64,000 nt of DNA from Cunninghamia lanceolata (GCA_027924645.1 BSBN01000187.1:12604001-12668000), one strand, 5' to 3'. Shown: positions 45,878-57,290, counted from the stretch's first letter. The notes: a model not told the origin generated them from the sequence alone. Numbers and translations are program-made.

Positions 45878-46954
45878 TGATGTGGACAAAACAAGAGAAT
45901 CCAATGAAGGATTGTCCCATCATGCAACCCAATCAACTTCTCTTATGTGCATTATGATAACAACGATATTCATGCCTTCAAATTATCCTAATAATGTGTT
46001 CAAAACTTTAAAGATTGAAACAAAATGTATGTGCCAACACATTCTTGTTAAATTTCAGCCTTAAGATTGTTGTTTGCCAAGATTACTCCTCTTCTCTTAG
46101 ATGAAAATTAACTTTGATAATTTCCAGCCATTAAGGATTTTCTGTTTGTCCCTTTGATTCCTTTAGTTGTAGCAAAATAAATGTATATTAATCTCTTAAA
46201 CTTGCAACCCTTAAGTTCAAATAAATTGTGAATGTTGTAGCAACAATTTCAGCTGTGAAGTAACACTATATCTTGATAATTTCATAAAACATTAACAGTA
46301 GAAAATACTTAGAACCCAAATGTTTTTTATACAGCCAATCAAGATGGTAACACACATACATAACCTCCACAAATCCAACTATGAAATATCTTCAACAAAC
46401 TTTCCAACTATCCACCTCCACAAGCTTACAAATTTAGAAATTTTTCATCTAACAAGTCACCATGGATGTTCACCTTCTTTGCCTCATCAAAATGGATGTA
46501 TTTCCCTTAGAGAATTATCTTCAACATCACCCATGGATGTCCTCTTGATGACCTGCAAAAATCAGAAATAAACTTGGGCTCCTCTCTTCTTTTCAATGCC
46601 TCTTTGGAGCCAAACTTCAATCTATTTATAAGATCTCCTTTGCATAGTTTCATCTTCCTCATTTTGGGCTCCAATGACTTTTGGTACTCCTCTTCTTTCT
46701 TTGTGGCATCCAACTTGGAGAAAGGTGACTCTTGGGATTCTTTTATTGCTTTCTTTTATGACTTGGGTGCTTGAAAACTCTTCGTTGTCCAATCTTTGTC
46801 TTCTAGCATGTCGATGATTAAGATTTTGTTTATATGCAACTTGCCTTGTCTTTTCCTTGGAGTGTTAGAGAATTAAATTATTTACATCAATCATTATCAA
46901 AACAAGACAAAACCCAAAATTGATTAACATGTGCATGAGGGTGCCCCTACACCA
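45878..46954 (-). repeat. LTR of element D, left copy
   Basis: Starts TGATGTGGACAA, ends CTACACCA. The matching right copy starts TGATGCAGACAA, ends CTGCACCA. Confidence 0.88.
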
Positions 46955-46966
46955 TACTCCCCAGGA
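46955..46966 (-). other. Polypurine tract of element D
   Basis: TCCTGGGGAGTA on the minus strand, adjoining the 3' LTR. Confidence 0.6.
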
Positions 46967-47140
46967 AAAAAAAAATTGAGTTCCACATCAAATATGGATC
47001 TTCTTTCTTGTCTTTTAGTTCCTTTGCATGCATGCATTGTTTTCATTTTGCTAGATCTCAAGTACATTTGTATCTATTGGTGCACTTGTGCCTTTTGGTC
47101 CAACAACATACTTCTTGAGCCAAGGCCAACTTGGTATAAT

Positions 47141-47611
47141 TTAGCCATGTGATTTTGTTTGTTTTCTTGTTCTAACTTGACCTTTGACTGCAATTGTAAA
47201 TTTATTTTCTCTTTTATCCACTTTATCTTCTTTACCTGCATAGGAAACAAACATATTAAAGAAATAATATTTTTCTTCTTCATACTTCACTTCTTCATCC
47301 ACCTCATGTTGTTTGCCACACATTCTTTTCTCTTCATTATTCTCCAAATTCTTTGGCTGTACCTCAGCCATACTCAGTCATTCATTTTCATTTTTGAATT
47401 GCTCATCCATTCATCCATTCTCCTTGACATCAACATTCTCAACTCTCGGTTCTTCTCCTAAGAACCATGCTATATCCTTATCCTCCATAACTATCTTCTC
47501 TCTTTGGACTATCCTTGAGTCCTCTACACATTCTTTTGCTGTCTCTTCCTCTTCTTCTTTCTCATTTGTATTTGCTTCATATTGTTGTACTGCTATCTTC
47601 TCACTTAACAA
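47141..47611 (-). pseudogene. Element D, hydrophilic tail region
   Basis: Two minus-strand open pieces (47411-47611 and 47141-47371) code Lys/Glu-rich sequence, including a run of Glu and VRTRKQTK. They follow the protease remnant and end before the 3' LTR. Probably a spacer; no domain recognised. Confidence 0.45.
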
Positions 47612-48140
47612 TAAGCTTTCAATTCATATGCACTTATCCTTCAAGGCTATTAATGTAAATTTCATCCCATCTTTGTCCATAATGTCATATGTGTTGTTTT
47701 TTCTATTATACTTTGCTGCCCTGCTAAAATGCCACAACCTTCCAAACACAAGTTGACATACATCCAAATGCATAATATCACAAACTATTTCATCCTTATA
47801 ACCGCCTATGTGAAACTTAACTTTGCATTGCTCATTTACAATTACCTAATTACCAGTTTGAAGCCAACTCACATAATAGGGTGTGGGGTGTGGTATTCTT
47901 TCCAAACCCAATTTATCTACCATGTATTCAGAAACAATATTATCTATGTAGATATATGAAATCACAACTTGACAACATTTACCTTTGGACTTGAAGGTAG
48001 TTTAGAATAAACTTTCCTTTTCTATCTTGCTTTCTTTCTTGGCTGTAATTTCTTCCTCCTCTAGCTTCTTGGCCAACTTCAACAATGTATTTAACAATGA
48101 TGATGCCCTTTTCCCATCTTTCTTCTTATTAAGAGCCATC
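47612..48140 (-). pseudogene. Element D gag-protease remnant
   Basis: On the minus strand an ATG at about 48138 begins a Lys-rich piece (MALNKKKDGKRAS, then LAKKLEEEE) ending in a TAA. After a gap the frame reads NIVSEYMVDKLGLERI, then VSWLQTGN, a TAG (Gln expected), VNEQCKVKFHI, DVCQLVFGRLWHF and NNTYDIMDKDGMKFTL. This is the retropepsin-like region that links Gag and Pol in many plant Ty3/gypsy elements; the usual wording is DVCHxLLGRPW. The catalytic DSG in front of NIVSE is no longer readable. Non-functional in this copy. Confidence 0.7.
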
Positions 48141-48205
48141 CTTAAACATCAAATCTATTAAACCACATTATTCAAATTAGTCAAATCACTTCCCAAAATC
48201 TTCTA

Positions 48206-48217
48206 GCTCTGATACCA
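48206..48217 (-). other. Primer-binding site of element D (initiator-Met tRNA type)
   Basis: TGGTATCAGAGC on the minus strand, 3 nt from the right LTR. Confidence 0.85.
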
Positions 48218-48220
48218 ATT

Positions 48221-49293
48221 TGATGCAGACAAGACAAGAGAATCCAATGAAGGATTGTCCCATCATGCAGCCCAATCAACTTCTCTTATGTGCATTGTGA
48301 TAATAGAAATATTCATGCCTTCAAATTATCATAATCATGTTTTCAAAACTTCATAGATTGAAACAAAATGTATGTGCCAACATATCCTTGTTAAATTTCA
48401 TCCATAAGATTGTTGTTTGCCAAGATTACTCCTCTTCTCTTAGATGAAAATTAACTTTGATAATTTCATGAGATTAAGGATTTTTTTTTGTCCTTTTGAT
48501 TCCTTTAGTTGCAGCAAAATAAATGTATATTAATCTCTTAAAATTGTAGCCATTAAGTTCAAATAAATTGTGAATGTTGTAGCAACAATTTCAGCTATGA
48601 AGTAACACCATACCTTGAGAATTTCATAAAACATGAACAACAGAAAATACTTACAATCCAAATGTTTTTTATGCAGCTAATAAATATGGTAACACACATA
48701 CATAATCTCCAAAAATTCAACTATGAAATATCTCCAACAAACTTTCCAACTATCCACCTCCACAAGCTTACAAATTTAGAAATTTTTCATCTAACAAGTC
48801 ACCATGGATGTTAACCTTCTTTTCCTCATCAAAATAGATGTATTTCCCTTAGAGAATTATCTTCAACATCACCCATGGACATCCTCTTGATGACCTACAA
48901 AAATCAGAAATAAACTTGGGCTCCTCTCTTTTTCTCAATGCCTCTTTGGAGCCAAACTTCAATCTATTTATAAGATCTTTGCATAGTTTCATCTTCCTCA
49001 TTTTGGGCTCCAATGACTCTTGGTATTCCTCTTCCTGCTTGGTGGTGTCCAACTTGGAGAAAGGTGACTCTTGGGATTCTTTTATTTCTTTCTTTTATGA
49101 CTTGGTTGCTTGAAAACTCTTCATTGTCCAATCTTTGTCTTCTAGCATCCAGGGGATTAGGATTTTGTCCATATGCAACTTGCCCTGTCTTTTCCTTGGA
49201 GTGTTGGAGAATTAAATTATTTACATCAATCATTATCAAAACAAGAAAAAACCCAAAATTGATTAACATGTGCATGAGGGTGCCCCTGCACCA
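48221..49293 (-). repeat. LTR of element D, right copy
   Basis: 1,073 bp, partner of 45878-46954. Confidence 0.88.
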
Positions 49294-50456
49294 CTTGGTA
49301 ATATTGCAATTAGGACTACATGGTTCTTGCACACTCATACCAGCAGTAGGAATAATGTGATTATCACTATGAAGTTTACCATTTATTTCATTATGGATCT
49401 TAGTATTCTCTAAAAGATCTATCCAATCAGGAACTTGAGCAAAACTACTTGGCTTCAAATTTTGAGGTAATGAACTCAAACCCAACCCATACAAATAGGT
49501 CAATACATACAAACTCTTGAGGCTTGAAAACAATAGGGATATCCATATAGTTGTTCAATATTCTAGAAAACAAAGAATATCCTGATTCTCCCTCATGTCT
49601 CCCTATATCATAGATAACCTGAACAAAGACCATAAGATCATCAATGCATGCATCTTGTTGACAATATACTTAGGAGCCCTCCACATGATCAACATTGTTA
49701 GACAATGTACAACATGAAATAGTAGGGGTGTAAATGCCTTGAAATTTGTTTCTAATGTATAACTTGGATCCCTTATCTGGACTGAGTGCCCTAGGGCCAC
49801 AAACACTTACAGACAAATAACCCTTATGCATTCCATATTTCCAATTATTCTCAATGTTTATGGCTATCTCACAAGCCTGAAGCAAAGTCATAGGATCTTT
49901 GTCTCTCAATTGGTAACTCATTTTTTTGTTAAAAGATCCCAAGTAAACAATTAAACTTGTTGCATCATTTGGTCTAATAGCCTCAAGAATGTCCCTTAAA
50001 TGTTTTTACAAATCTCAAGTTAAATGCTGAAACTAGCTCATCCTCTTCTTTCTCAATGCTCATAAATTTATTGATCACTAAACTTGCATTTATTCTTTCA
50101 CCAAACGGCTCCATGAAACTTGCCTTGAACTCATTCCAAGAATAGATAGAGTATGCTGGTAAATAAGAGAACCAATCACTTGCTTCATCCTTTAAAGACT
50201 GAATAAATAGTTTCATAACATCTTCAAAATTTAACTCATAATCTCCCATTACATCCATAAAATCTTATAGATTCCTACTTGCTAATTCAGACCTACCACC
50301 ATTGAACTTTGGTATTTTATCTTTGATTTCATGTGGTATATGATTTGGGAAACCATAGATATTGCTGAAATTTATGGCCTTATATGTTTCACTAATGAAA
50401 CTTCCTTGATAGCACATGTGAGGTTGTACACTGTTCATTGTTACATTTGAGGCCAT
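49294..50456 (-). pseudogene. gag: Element F gag, N-terminal and core part
   Basis: Minus-strand pieces 50265-50456, 49983-50258 and 49670-49942 align in order with residues about 20-240 of element B's Gag. Shared stretches are KAINFSNIYGFPN, KIPKFNGG, ASDWFSYLPAYSIYSWNEF, FGERI, SAFNLRF, MSYQLRDKDPMTLLQA and INIENNWKYGMHKGY. Breaks are a TAA where Gln is likely (between the first two pieces) and at least one frameshift. The coding region continues to the element D junction at 49293. Confidence 0.85.
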
Positions 50457-51092
50457 ATATGGATATAGACTGGAAACACAATATCCTTTTACAACATGAT
50501 CTTAAGTCTTTTTACAAATGCAAATTTATGTCTCAGCATGCCTAAGATCTTCTAAATGAGTTTCTTCAAACACATGTGTACTTCTTTTCAAAATACATAC
50601 TGCAATTTAATAATACAAAAGTATTCAAGCCTATCACTATTTCCTTTTACTTAATGCTTAGCTTTCACTTAATAAGGAACCAGATTACTCTCAAAGCTTT
50701 TCATAAACAACCTTCAACATAACACTATCCTTCATGGAGATAGAAACATGTAAAAAACCTGGAAGTTTGTTATAGATAATGTGAATTTTCCTTCATACTT
50801 TCATTAGGTCCTTTCTCCACAAAGTCACCACATCTCTTTACAAAGGATGAACTTCAACCATCATGAAGCTCCTTAAAACATTCCTTTATTTTGGGTTTTC
50901 TCCAACAGTAGAGCCATGTAGAACTTCTTCAAACATACAAGTTCCACACACAGTATGCTTCTCCTTTGATCAACTAATAGGAACAACAGAGTTGCCACCC
51001 TTTACAAGGAATAATAATGATAATGCACTTATGCAGACTCTAAATACCCATCATAGTCTACTAGACAAATCTTGACAAGTTATAAACTAGAG
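50457..51092 (-). other. Element F 5' untranslated interior
   Basis: Leader between the PBS and gag on the minus strand. No convincing ORF on either strand. Confidence 0.5.
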
Positions 51093-51110
51093 TCCCCAAT
51101 AGAGTCACCA
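51093..51110 (-). other. Primer-binding site of element F
   Basis: TGGTGACTCTATTGGGGA on the minus strand, 4 nt from the LTR; same type as element B. Confidence 0.75.
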
Positions 51111-51114
51111 TTTC

Positions 51115-51279
51115 TATTGGGTTTTTATTTAATTCCCAACCTTATCTCATGAAATAGCCTATGATTTAGCCGCTTTCAATATTCAACTATCATGAGGGAC
51201 TAGCCAACACATAGGTGAAAGTTAGAATAACTTTCCCTCTGCACGTTAGCCTTTGCAAAACCTGGGAGGGTGATCCTTT
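51115..51279 (-). repeat. LTR of element F, right copy, part 1
   Basis: Collinear with 40966-41125 (TATCTCATGAAATAGCC, TGATTTAGCC and others), up to the insertion of element G in the word ATCCCTTG. Confidence 0.85.
51275..51279. repeat. Target-site duplication of element G, left copy
   Basis: CCTTT; right copy CCCTT at 57291-57295. The undisturbed left LTR of F has ATCCCTTGACAAC, so the left copy has mutated C to T. Confidence 0.8.
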
Positions 51280-52209
51280 TGTTGGGATAAGGTACCATTA
51301 ACCTTGTAAATCTCAATGTTATATTTATTCCATTTATTATATGTAATTTTTAATTATCCATGAGGAGATGTACTAGTTTCACTGGCAAGGGTAATTTCAG
51401 AGTAACTGAAGGTAATTACAGAGTGATTTTTACTATTGGCAAATATAAAAAATCAAAGTAAATGAGGGTAGGTGCGATCCCTTGAGGAATCTACTATATT
51501 TGGCATGTATGACAATTGTCATAATGTTTGGTAAGTGAATCTATGACAGCTACAAGTTGTCATTAGATTTTGTGATTCTATGACGCATATGACGGATATG
51601 TTAGTTGTATATTTGCTATATTTAGCCCAAGGTTCCTATCTTGAAAAGATATTCTTTGCTAGAATCTATGACAGTTATGACGTGTCATAAGATGCTCTAA
51701 GAGGCCAGATTTAGTCTTGGGCACTCAACTTTTGCATGGCTTTTTTTAGACAAGTGGAATGTGCTTGTAAGATGGCATTTAATGTTTGCAAGTTGGGCAA
51801 TCTCATGAGAGAGAAGGTGAATGCCTAGGATGTGTTGAAAAATGTTTCTATAAGTATGTGCCATGTATTTGTTTCTGCAATACAGATTTTAGGTACTTAG
51901 GTGCTGTAGGAATGCTGTTTGATTGAAGACTGAAGGAGAGATTGGTGGTGGTGTTGTATTGTACAATCTTTTGCAAATTAATACAAACATTGGGCCTCTT
52001 TCCTGTGTGGAATTTTTTACTTGAAAGGGTTTTCTCCATGTTAAACACTGTGTCATTATGTCTTGTGTTGAGTTCTTCATGTTTGGCATTTTCTCTGTAG
52101 TGGGTTTTATGTTTTGTTACAATCTCCATTGTTAATGCACACTTAAAGATTGCTGAAATTTATCTTGAATTAGATTTCCATTGAAGTAGTGTTGCTTTCA
52201 TTTCTAACA
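51280..52209 (+). repeat. LTR of element G, left (5') copy
   Basis: 930 bp; same length as the right copy. Confidence 0.93.
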
Positions 52210-52211
52210 TT

Positions 52212-52223
52212 TGGTATCAGAGC
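52212..52223 (+). other. Primer-binding site of element G
   Basis: TGGTATCAGAGC, 2 nt after the LTR: the initiator-Met tRNA site typical of copia elements. Confidence 0.92.
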
Positions 52224-52315
52224 TTGGCCAACTTTGACTCTTGGATGGTAGTGTGGAAGTAGTAGCTGTAATGGGAGATTTGGTTGTGTTTATTTTGTAG
52301 ATCTTGTGTTGTTAT

Positions 52316-53104
52316 ATGGTTGCATCCACTATTGCATCAAACTCTTGATTGAACATTGACAAGTTCAATGGGACGAGGTATAAGTTGTGGAAGCTAAAAA
52401 TGGAAGATTTGTTGGAAGAAAGAAACCAATGGTTGGTTGTTGAAAAAGAGAAGAAATTTGATGATGTCTCTCTGGATGAGTGGGCAAAACTAGATAAGAA
52501 GGCATGGGGAACCATCTGTTTGTATCTATCAGATTCTATCTTGTTGAGTGTCGCAAAGGAAGAGACTGCACACAAGTTGTGGAAATAGTTGGCTGAGATC
52601 TATCAAGCCAAGAGTATGGTAAATAAACTTTACTTAAAAAGAAAATTGTTTTCCTTGAAAATGAAATAGGGCGAGTCAGTTGTAGAGCACTTAAATTCAT
52701 TTAATTTTTTGATGAGTTAGCTTGCTTCAGTAGATGTTGAGGTTGATGAGGAAGATAAATGTATCTTTCTTCTTTGTTCTTTACTTGAGTCTTGGGAGAA
52801 TGCTATCCTTGCTATCACTGCTAACCTCACATATCCAAAGTTGGATGCCCTTGTTACAGTTTTACTATCACAGGAATTGAGGAAGAAGAGTTTAGATAAT
52901 TCAGGGGATGCTCTCAGTGTCAGGGGAAGGTCTAAGGAAAGGGGACCTAAAGGAGATTAGAAAGGCACTAAGGAGAAGTCCAAGGGCCAGTCTAAGACTC
53001 CTTGTAAAAAGAACAGAGTTAAGTGTTGGAACTACTGTAAAAGGGGACATGTGAAGTAGTGTAGAAACCCCAAGAAATAGTGGGAGAGTGCTTCAAATAA
53101 GTCC
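52316..53104 (+). pseudogene. gag: Element G gag
   Basis: The ATG at 52316 starts MVASTIASNS, a TGA (Arg expected), then LNIDKFNGTRYKLWKLKMED: the UBN2/copia-Gag opening. Further on come AWGTICLYLSDSIL, VNKLYLKRKLFSLKM and a zinc-knuckle-like KCWNYCKRGHVK-stop-C, whose Cys spacing is irregular. Seven stops in all: one TGA and six TAG. Start chosen because it is the first in-frame ATG after the PBS and gives the family's usual N-terminus. Confidence 0.85.
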
Positions 53105-53734
53105 TTGAATGCAAGTGAAGATGTTTTACTTTTTGCATGTAATGTTGTTTCTAATGATCATTGGTTGGTTGACTTAGGATGCTCATTTCATATGACCCCG
53201 CATAAGGAATGGTTCTCTCCATATGAAGAATATGACAGAGGTAATATCTATCTTGGTGACAACTCTTCATATCTGATTTTTAGGAAAGGAAAGGTATTGT
53301 GTTTCAATGATGAGAGGATTAAAACCCTCCTTGGTGTTTTGCATGTTCCTGGATTAGCTAGAAATCTGATTTTGGTTTCAAAGTTGAATGATTTGGGAAT
53401 GCATGTGACATTTGACAAGCATGGCTGCAGATTGGTGAGAGGGAACTTGGTGGTAGTGAAAGGGAAGAGATTCAGGAACTTGTTTAAGTTTGAAGCCACT
53501 ATAGTTTGTAATGCCTCTTATGTTTCTGAGGCTTCTAAAAACACTTGTATGTTGTGGCACCGCAGATTCGGCCACACAAGCAATAATGTATTAAAAACTA
53601 TTAAGAATAAAGAATTGTTGGATGGTTTCTCTTATTCTGATGAACACTTTGATTTATGTAAGCATTGTGTGTTTGGTAAACAAAATAGAAAATCATTTTC
53701 TTCAAGAAGCAATAGAGCAAAACAGAAATTATAA
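53105..53734 (+). pseudogene. Element G protease and integrase zinc-binding region
   Basis: WLVDLGCSFHMTPHKEWF is the copia protease site, but DSG has become DLG: TTA at 53174, one C-to-T change from TCA. This probably kills the enzyme. After the protease domain, LWHRRFGHTS begins the integrase HHCC region, and LCKHCVFGKQ supplies its two Cys. Open for 209 codons, then TAA. Confidence 0.88.
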
Positions 53735-54480
53735 ATTATTCATACAGATGTGTTTGGAATTGTGGATAATGAATCTATTGGAAAATCTCGTTATTTGGTC
53801 ACCTTCATTGATGATGTATCCAGATATACATGGATTTATTTTATGAAGCATAAATCTAAAGTCTTCACTAAGTTTAAGGAATTCAAAGTCTTAGTAGAGA
53901 ACTAATCAGGTTTAAAGATAAAAATATTAAGATCTGACAATGGAGGAGAATATTACTCTAAGGAATTCGATGAGTTTTGCAAGCATGCAGGTATAATTAG
54001 ACAAAAGACAACTCCGTATACACCACAACAGAATGGTGTTGTAGAAAGGATGAACTGAACAATTATGGAAAGAGCCAAAAGTATACTTAGTGATGCACAA
54101 TTAGATAAATATTTTTGGGCAGAGGCTATGTGTACTACTTACTACTTGATAAACAGATCTTCTTGTTAGGCTCTTGATTCGACACCTTATGAAGTGTGGA
54201 TAGGTAAGAAACCTTCTATTTCACATTTAAGGGTTTTTGGCCATGAGGCTTTTCTTCATTTGCCTAAGGAAAAGTGATCTAAGTTGGACCCAAAAGTTGA
54301 AAAGTGTACATTCATTGGATATGGTGATAATGTGAAAGGTTATAAGCTTTGGAATCCACTAACCCGCAAGATTATCTTTTCTAGAGATGTTATTTTCAGC
54401 GAACTGAGAGCTATTTCTGAACCTGAGCAGCCAAATGAAAAAGAAGAAAAGGTAAAGAAGGTGCACTTTAATTTAGAATA
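53735..54480 (+). pseudogene. Element G integrase core
   Basis: Same frame after the TAA. First catalytic Asp in HTDVFG; second in ILRSDNGGEY; Glu in TPQQNGVVERMN. Then a C-terminal LRVFGHEAFLHLP and GYGDNVKGYKLWNP. All three catalytic acids are present. Stops at Gln (TAA), Arg (two TGA) and one TAG. Confidence 0.88.
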
Positions 54481-55525
54481 GCAAGATGCACCTCAGGAAG
54501 AACAGAATGATGGATTAGGGGGTGAAGAAGAAGAAGAAAAAGATTTGAGTAGTTCTGATGAAGATGAATCTGTTGTGATAGAAGAAGTTGGTACAAATGA
54601 TCATACAGAAGAACAAGTGGAGTCTCTTACTCCACCCTTGAGGAGATCCACAAGACAACAGAATCCAGTTGATAGGTATAGCCCACCAGATTTCTATTGT
54701 GTATATGCTTTATTGAGTACTAATGATGAACCTAGAACCTACAGGGAAGCTATTTCTACAGATGATAGTGAGTCTTGGCAATTAGCCATGCATGAGGAGA
54801 TGATGGCTTTAGACTCTTCTAACACCTAGGATCTTGTTTGTTTTCCCAAAGGAAGAAAGGCCATAGGATGTAAGTGGGTCTTTAAGAAGAAGTTTGGAGC
54901 AGATAGGTCATTGGAAAAGTACAAGGCTAGACTAGTAGCCAAGGGCTACTCCTAGAGACAGGGAGTTGATTTTGGTGAGATATTCTCTCCTATTGCTAAA
55001 TTGACTTTTATTAGATTTCTCTTATCCATTGCTGCAACTTATGATTGGGAGATTGAGCAAATGGATGTTAATACTATGTACTTGCATGGAGATCTTGAAG
55101 AAGAAATTTATATGCAACAACCTATAGGTTTTGAGGTAAAAGGAAAAGAACATTCGGTTTGTAGGATAAAGAGGTCTCTTTATAGTCTAAAATAGTCCCC
55201 CAAAATGTGGTATCAAAAGTTTGACTCATTTTTTTTGAAATTGGGTTTTGTTAGAAGCGAGGAGGATCATTGTGTTTACATTTATTGTGTTGATGATTCG
55301 ATACTGGTTATTTCTTTGTATGTTGATGACATTGTATTTTTCAACAATACTAAGGGTATGATCAGTGAGCTTAAAGCCCAACTTTCAGGTGCATTTGAGA
55401 TGAATGATCTTGGAGCTACCAGGTATATTCTAGGAATGGAGATAAGGAGGGACAGAGTTAACAGAAAGCTTTGGTTTTCACAAAGTAAGTATGTGAATAC
55501 TATTTTGCAGAGGTTTAGTTTGTAG
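54481..55525 (+). pseudogene. Element G reverse transcriptase
   Basis: After an acidic linker with RRSTRQQNP come WVFKKKFGADRS, KARLVAKGYS, VDFGEIFSPIAKL, QMDVNTMYLHGDLEEEIYMQQP, RIKRSLYSLK and LYVDDIVFF (YVDD intact). Changes at usually fixed places include NTMYLHG for NAFLHG. Interrupted by five TAG codons, each at a Gln or Trp position in the family pattern. Confidence 0.9.
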
Positions 55526-56302
55526 GACTGTAACCTAGTTAGAGTTCCTTTACCCATTGGTACTAAGATTTCATTAAATATGTGTCCAAAGACTGAGGAT
55601 GATTTTGAGGATATGTCTAATGTACCATATGTTAGTGTTGTAGGGAGTTTGATGTATGCAATAGTTTGCACTAGACCAGATATTGCCCAAGCAGTGGGAG
55701 TTTTGAGTAGATTTATGTCTAACCCTAGTAGACAACATTGGAATTATGTGAAGAAGATGTTTAAATATCTTGCAGGTACTCCTGATCATTGTTTGGTTTA
55801 TTCTGGTATTGATAGTGCTGATAAATCTTTGGACATACAGGGTTTTGTTGATGTAGATTGGGCAGGTGACTTGGATAGTCGAAGGTCCACTAGTGGCTAT
55901 GTGTTTACTCTATTTGGAGGTGCAGTGAGTTGGATGAGTATGAAGCAGCCCACAGTTTCTTTATCCACCACAGAAGAAGAGTATATGGCTGATACTCATG
56001 TCTTTAATGAGGCACTTTGGTTGAGGAGACTATGTACAGGTATTGGTTTTGATTGCAAGATCATTTAGATTAGTTGTGATAGCCAAAGTGCTATCTGTTT
56101 GGCCAAGAATCCCATGTATCATGCCCAGACTAAGCATGTTGATGTTTAGTATCACTTTGTTTGAGAGTTAATTGTAAATGGAGAGATTGAGATGAAGAAG
56201 ATAGACACTCAGGAGAATGTTGCAGATTCATTAACCAAGCCTGTGAGCACAGAGAAGTTTGTATGGTGCAAAGAGGCCATGGGCCTTGTTTCTAGTGCCT
56301 AA
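55526..56302 (+). pseudogene. Element G RT C-terminus and RNase H
   Basis: VPYVSVVGSLMYAIVCTRPDIAQAV is the conserved end of the copia RT. The RNase H follows: FVDVDWAGDLDSRRSTSGYVF, VSLSTTEEEYMA, ISCDSQSAICLAKNP, KHVDV and a C-terminal NVADSLTKP. The frame ends with TAA at 56300. Stops: two TAG and one TGA. Normally removes RNA from the hybrid. Confidence 0.9.
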
Positions 56303-56349
56303 TTATTTTCACTTGATTTCATATGGGTTGATTTACAATGTATAATATC

Positions 56350-56360
56350 AAGTGGGAGCA
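56350..56360 (+). other. Polypurine tract of element G
   Basis: AAGTGGGAGCA adjoining the 3' LTR. Confidence 0.85.
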
Positions 56361-57290
56361 TGTTGAGATAAGGTGCCATTAACCTTGTAAATCCCAATAT
56401 TGTATTTATTCCATTTATTATATGTAATTTGTAATTATCCATGAAGAGATGTACTAGTTTCACTGGTAGGGGTAATTTTAGAGTAACTAAAGGTAATTAG
56501 GGAGTGACTTTTACGGTTGGTAAATGTAAAAAATCAAATTAAATGAGGTTAGGCATGCTCCCTTGAGGAATCTACTATATTTGGCATGTATGACAACTGT
56601 CATAATGTTTGGTAAGCGAATATGTGATAGCTGCAAGTTGCATAAGATTATGTGATTCTATGACACATATGACTAATATTTTAGTTGTATATTTGCTATA
56701 TTTAGCACAAGGTTCCTATCTTGGAAAGATACTCTTTTCTAGAATCTATGATGGTTATGAAATGTCAGAAGATGTTGTAAGAGGCTAGATTTAGTCTTGG
56801 GCACTCAACTTTTGCATGGTTGTTTTTGGACAAGTGGAAGGTGCTTGTAAGATGGCATTTAATGTTTGCATGTTGGGGAATCTCATGAGAGAGAAGGTGA
56901 ATGCCTAAGATGTGTTGGAAAATGTTTCTATAAGTATTTTCCATGTATATGTTACTGCAATATAGATTTTAGGTACTCAGGTGTTGTAGGAATGCTGTCG
57001 AATTAAAGACTGAAGGAGAGATTGGTGGTGTTATTGTATTGTACAATTTTTTGTAGATTAATACAAACATTGGGCCTCTTTCTTGTGTGGATTTTTTTTA
57101 CCTGAAAGGGTTTTCTCCACATTAAACATTGTTTCATTGTGTCTTGTGTTGAGTTCTTCTTGTTTGATATTTTCTTTGTAGTGGATTTAATGTTTTGTTA
57201 CAATCTCCATTGTTAATGCACACTTAAAGATTACTAAAATTTATCTTGAATCATATTTCCATTGAAGTAGTGTTGCTTTCATTTCTAACA
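56361..57290 (+). repeat. LTR of element G, right (3') copy
   Basis: 930 bp, partner of 51280-52209. Confidence 0.93.

Larger units (their letters stand above)
45878..49293 (-). mobile_element. Element D: short gag/protease-only LTR retrotransposon
   Basis: LTRs 45878-46954 (1,077 bp) and 48221-49293 (1,073 bp) enclose 1,266 bp. Minus orientation: initiator-Met PBS TGGTATCAGAGC lies 3 nt inside the right LTR, and a purine tract TCCTGGGGAGTA adjoins the left LTR. Flanks TCTGG and CTTGG form only an imperfect duplication. The interior encodes a basic N-terminal piece and a Ty3-type protease-region remnant but no RT. LTRs differ by about 6-7% in the stretch compared. It lies inside element F's gag. 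Confidence 0.87.
51280..57290 (+). mobile_element. Element G: full-length Ty1/copia retrotransposon, 6.0 kb
   Basis: LTRs 51280-52209 and 56361-57290, both 930 bp, TGTTG...TAACA. Initiator-Met PBS at 52212, purine tract AAGTGGGAGCA at 56350. Order gag, protease, integrase, RT, RNase H defines Ty1/copia. One frame from 52316 to 56302 contains 20 premature stops (14 TAG, 4 TGA, 2 TAA) and no frameshift. LTRs differ by about 10% in the stretch compared. It lies inside the right LTR of F. Confidence 0.95.

Noticed and set aside
47159..47756. Plus-strand ORFs (100 and 147 aa) within element D
   Set aside because: They are the antisense shadow of the minus-strand protease region and Glu/Lys-rich tail.
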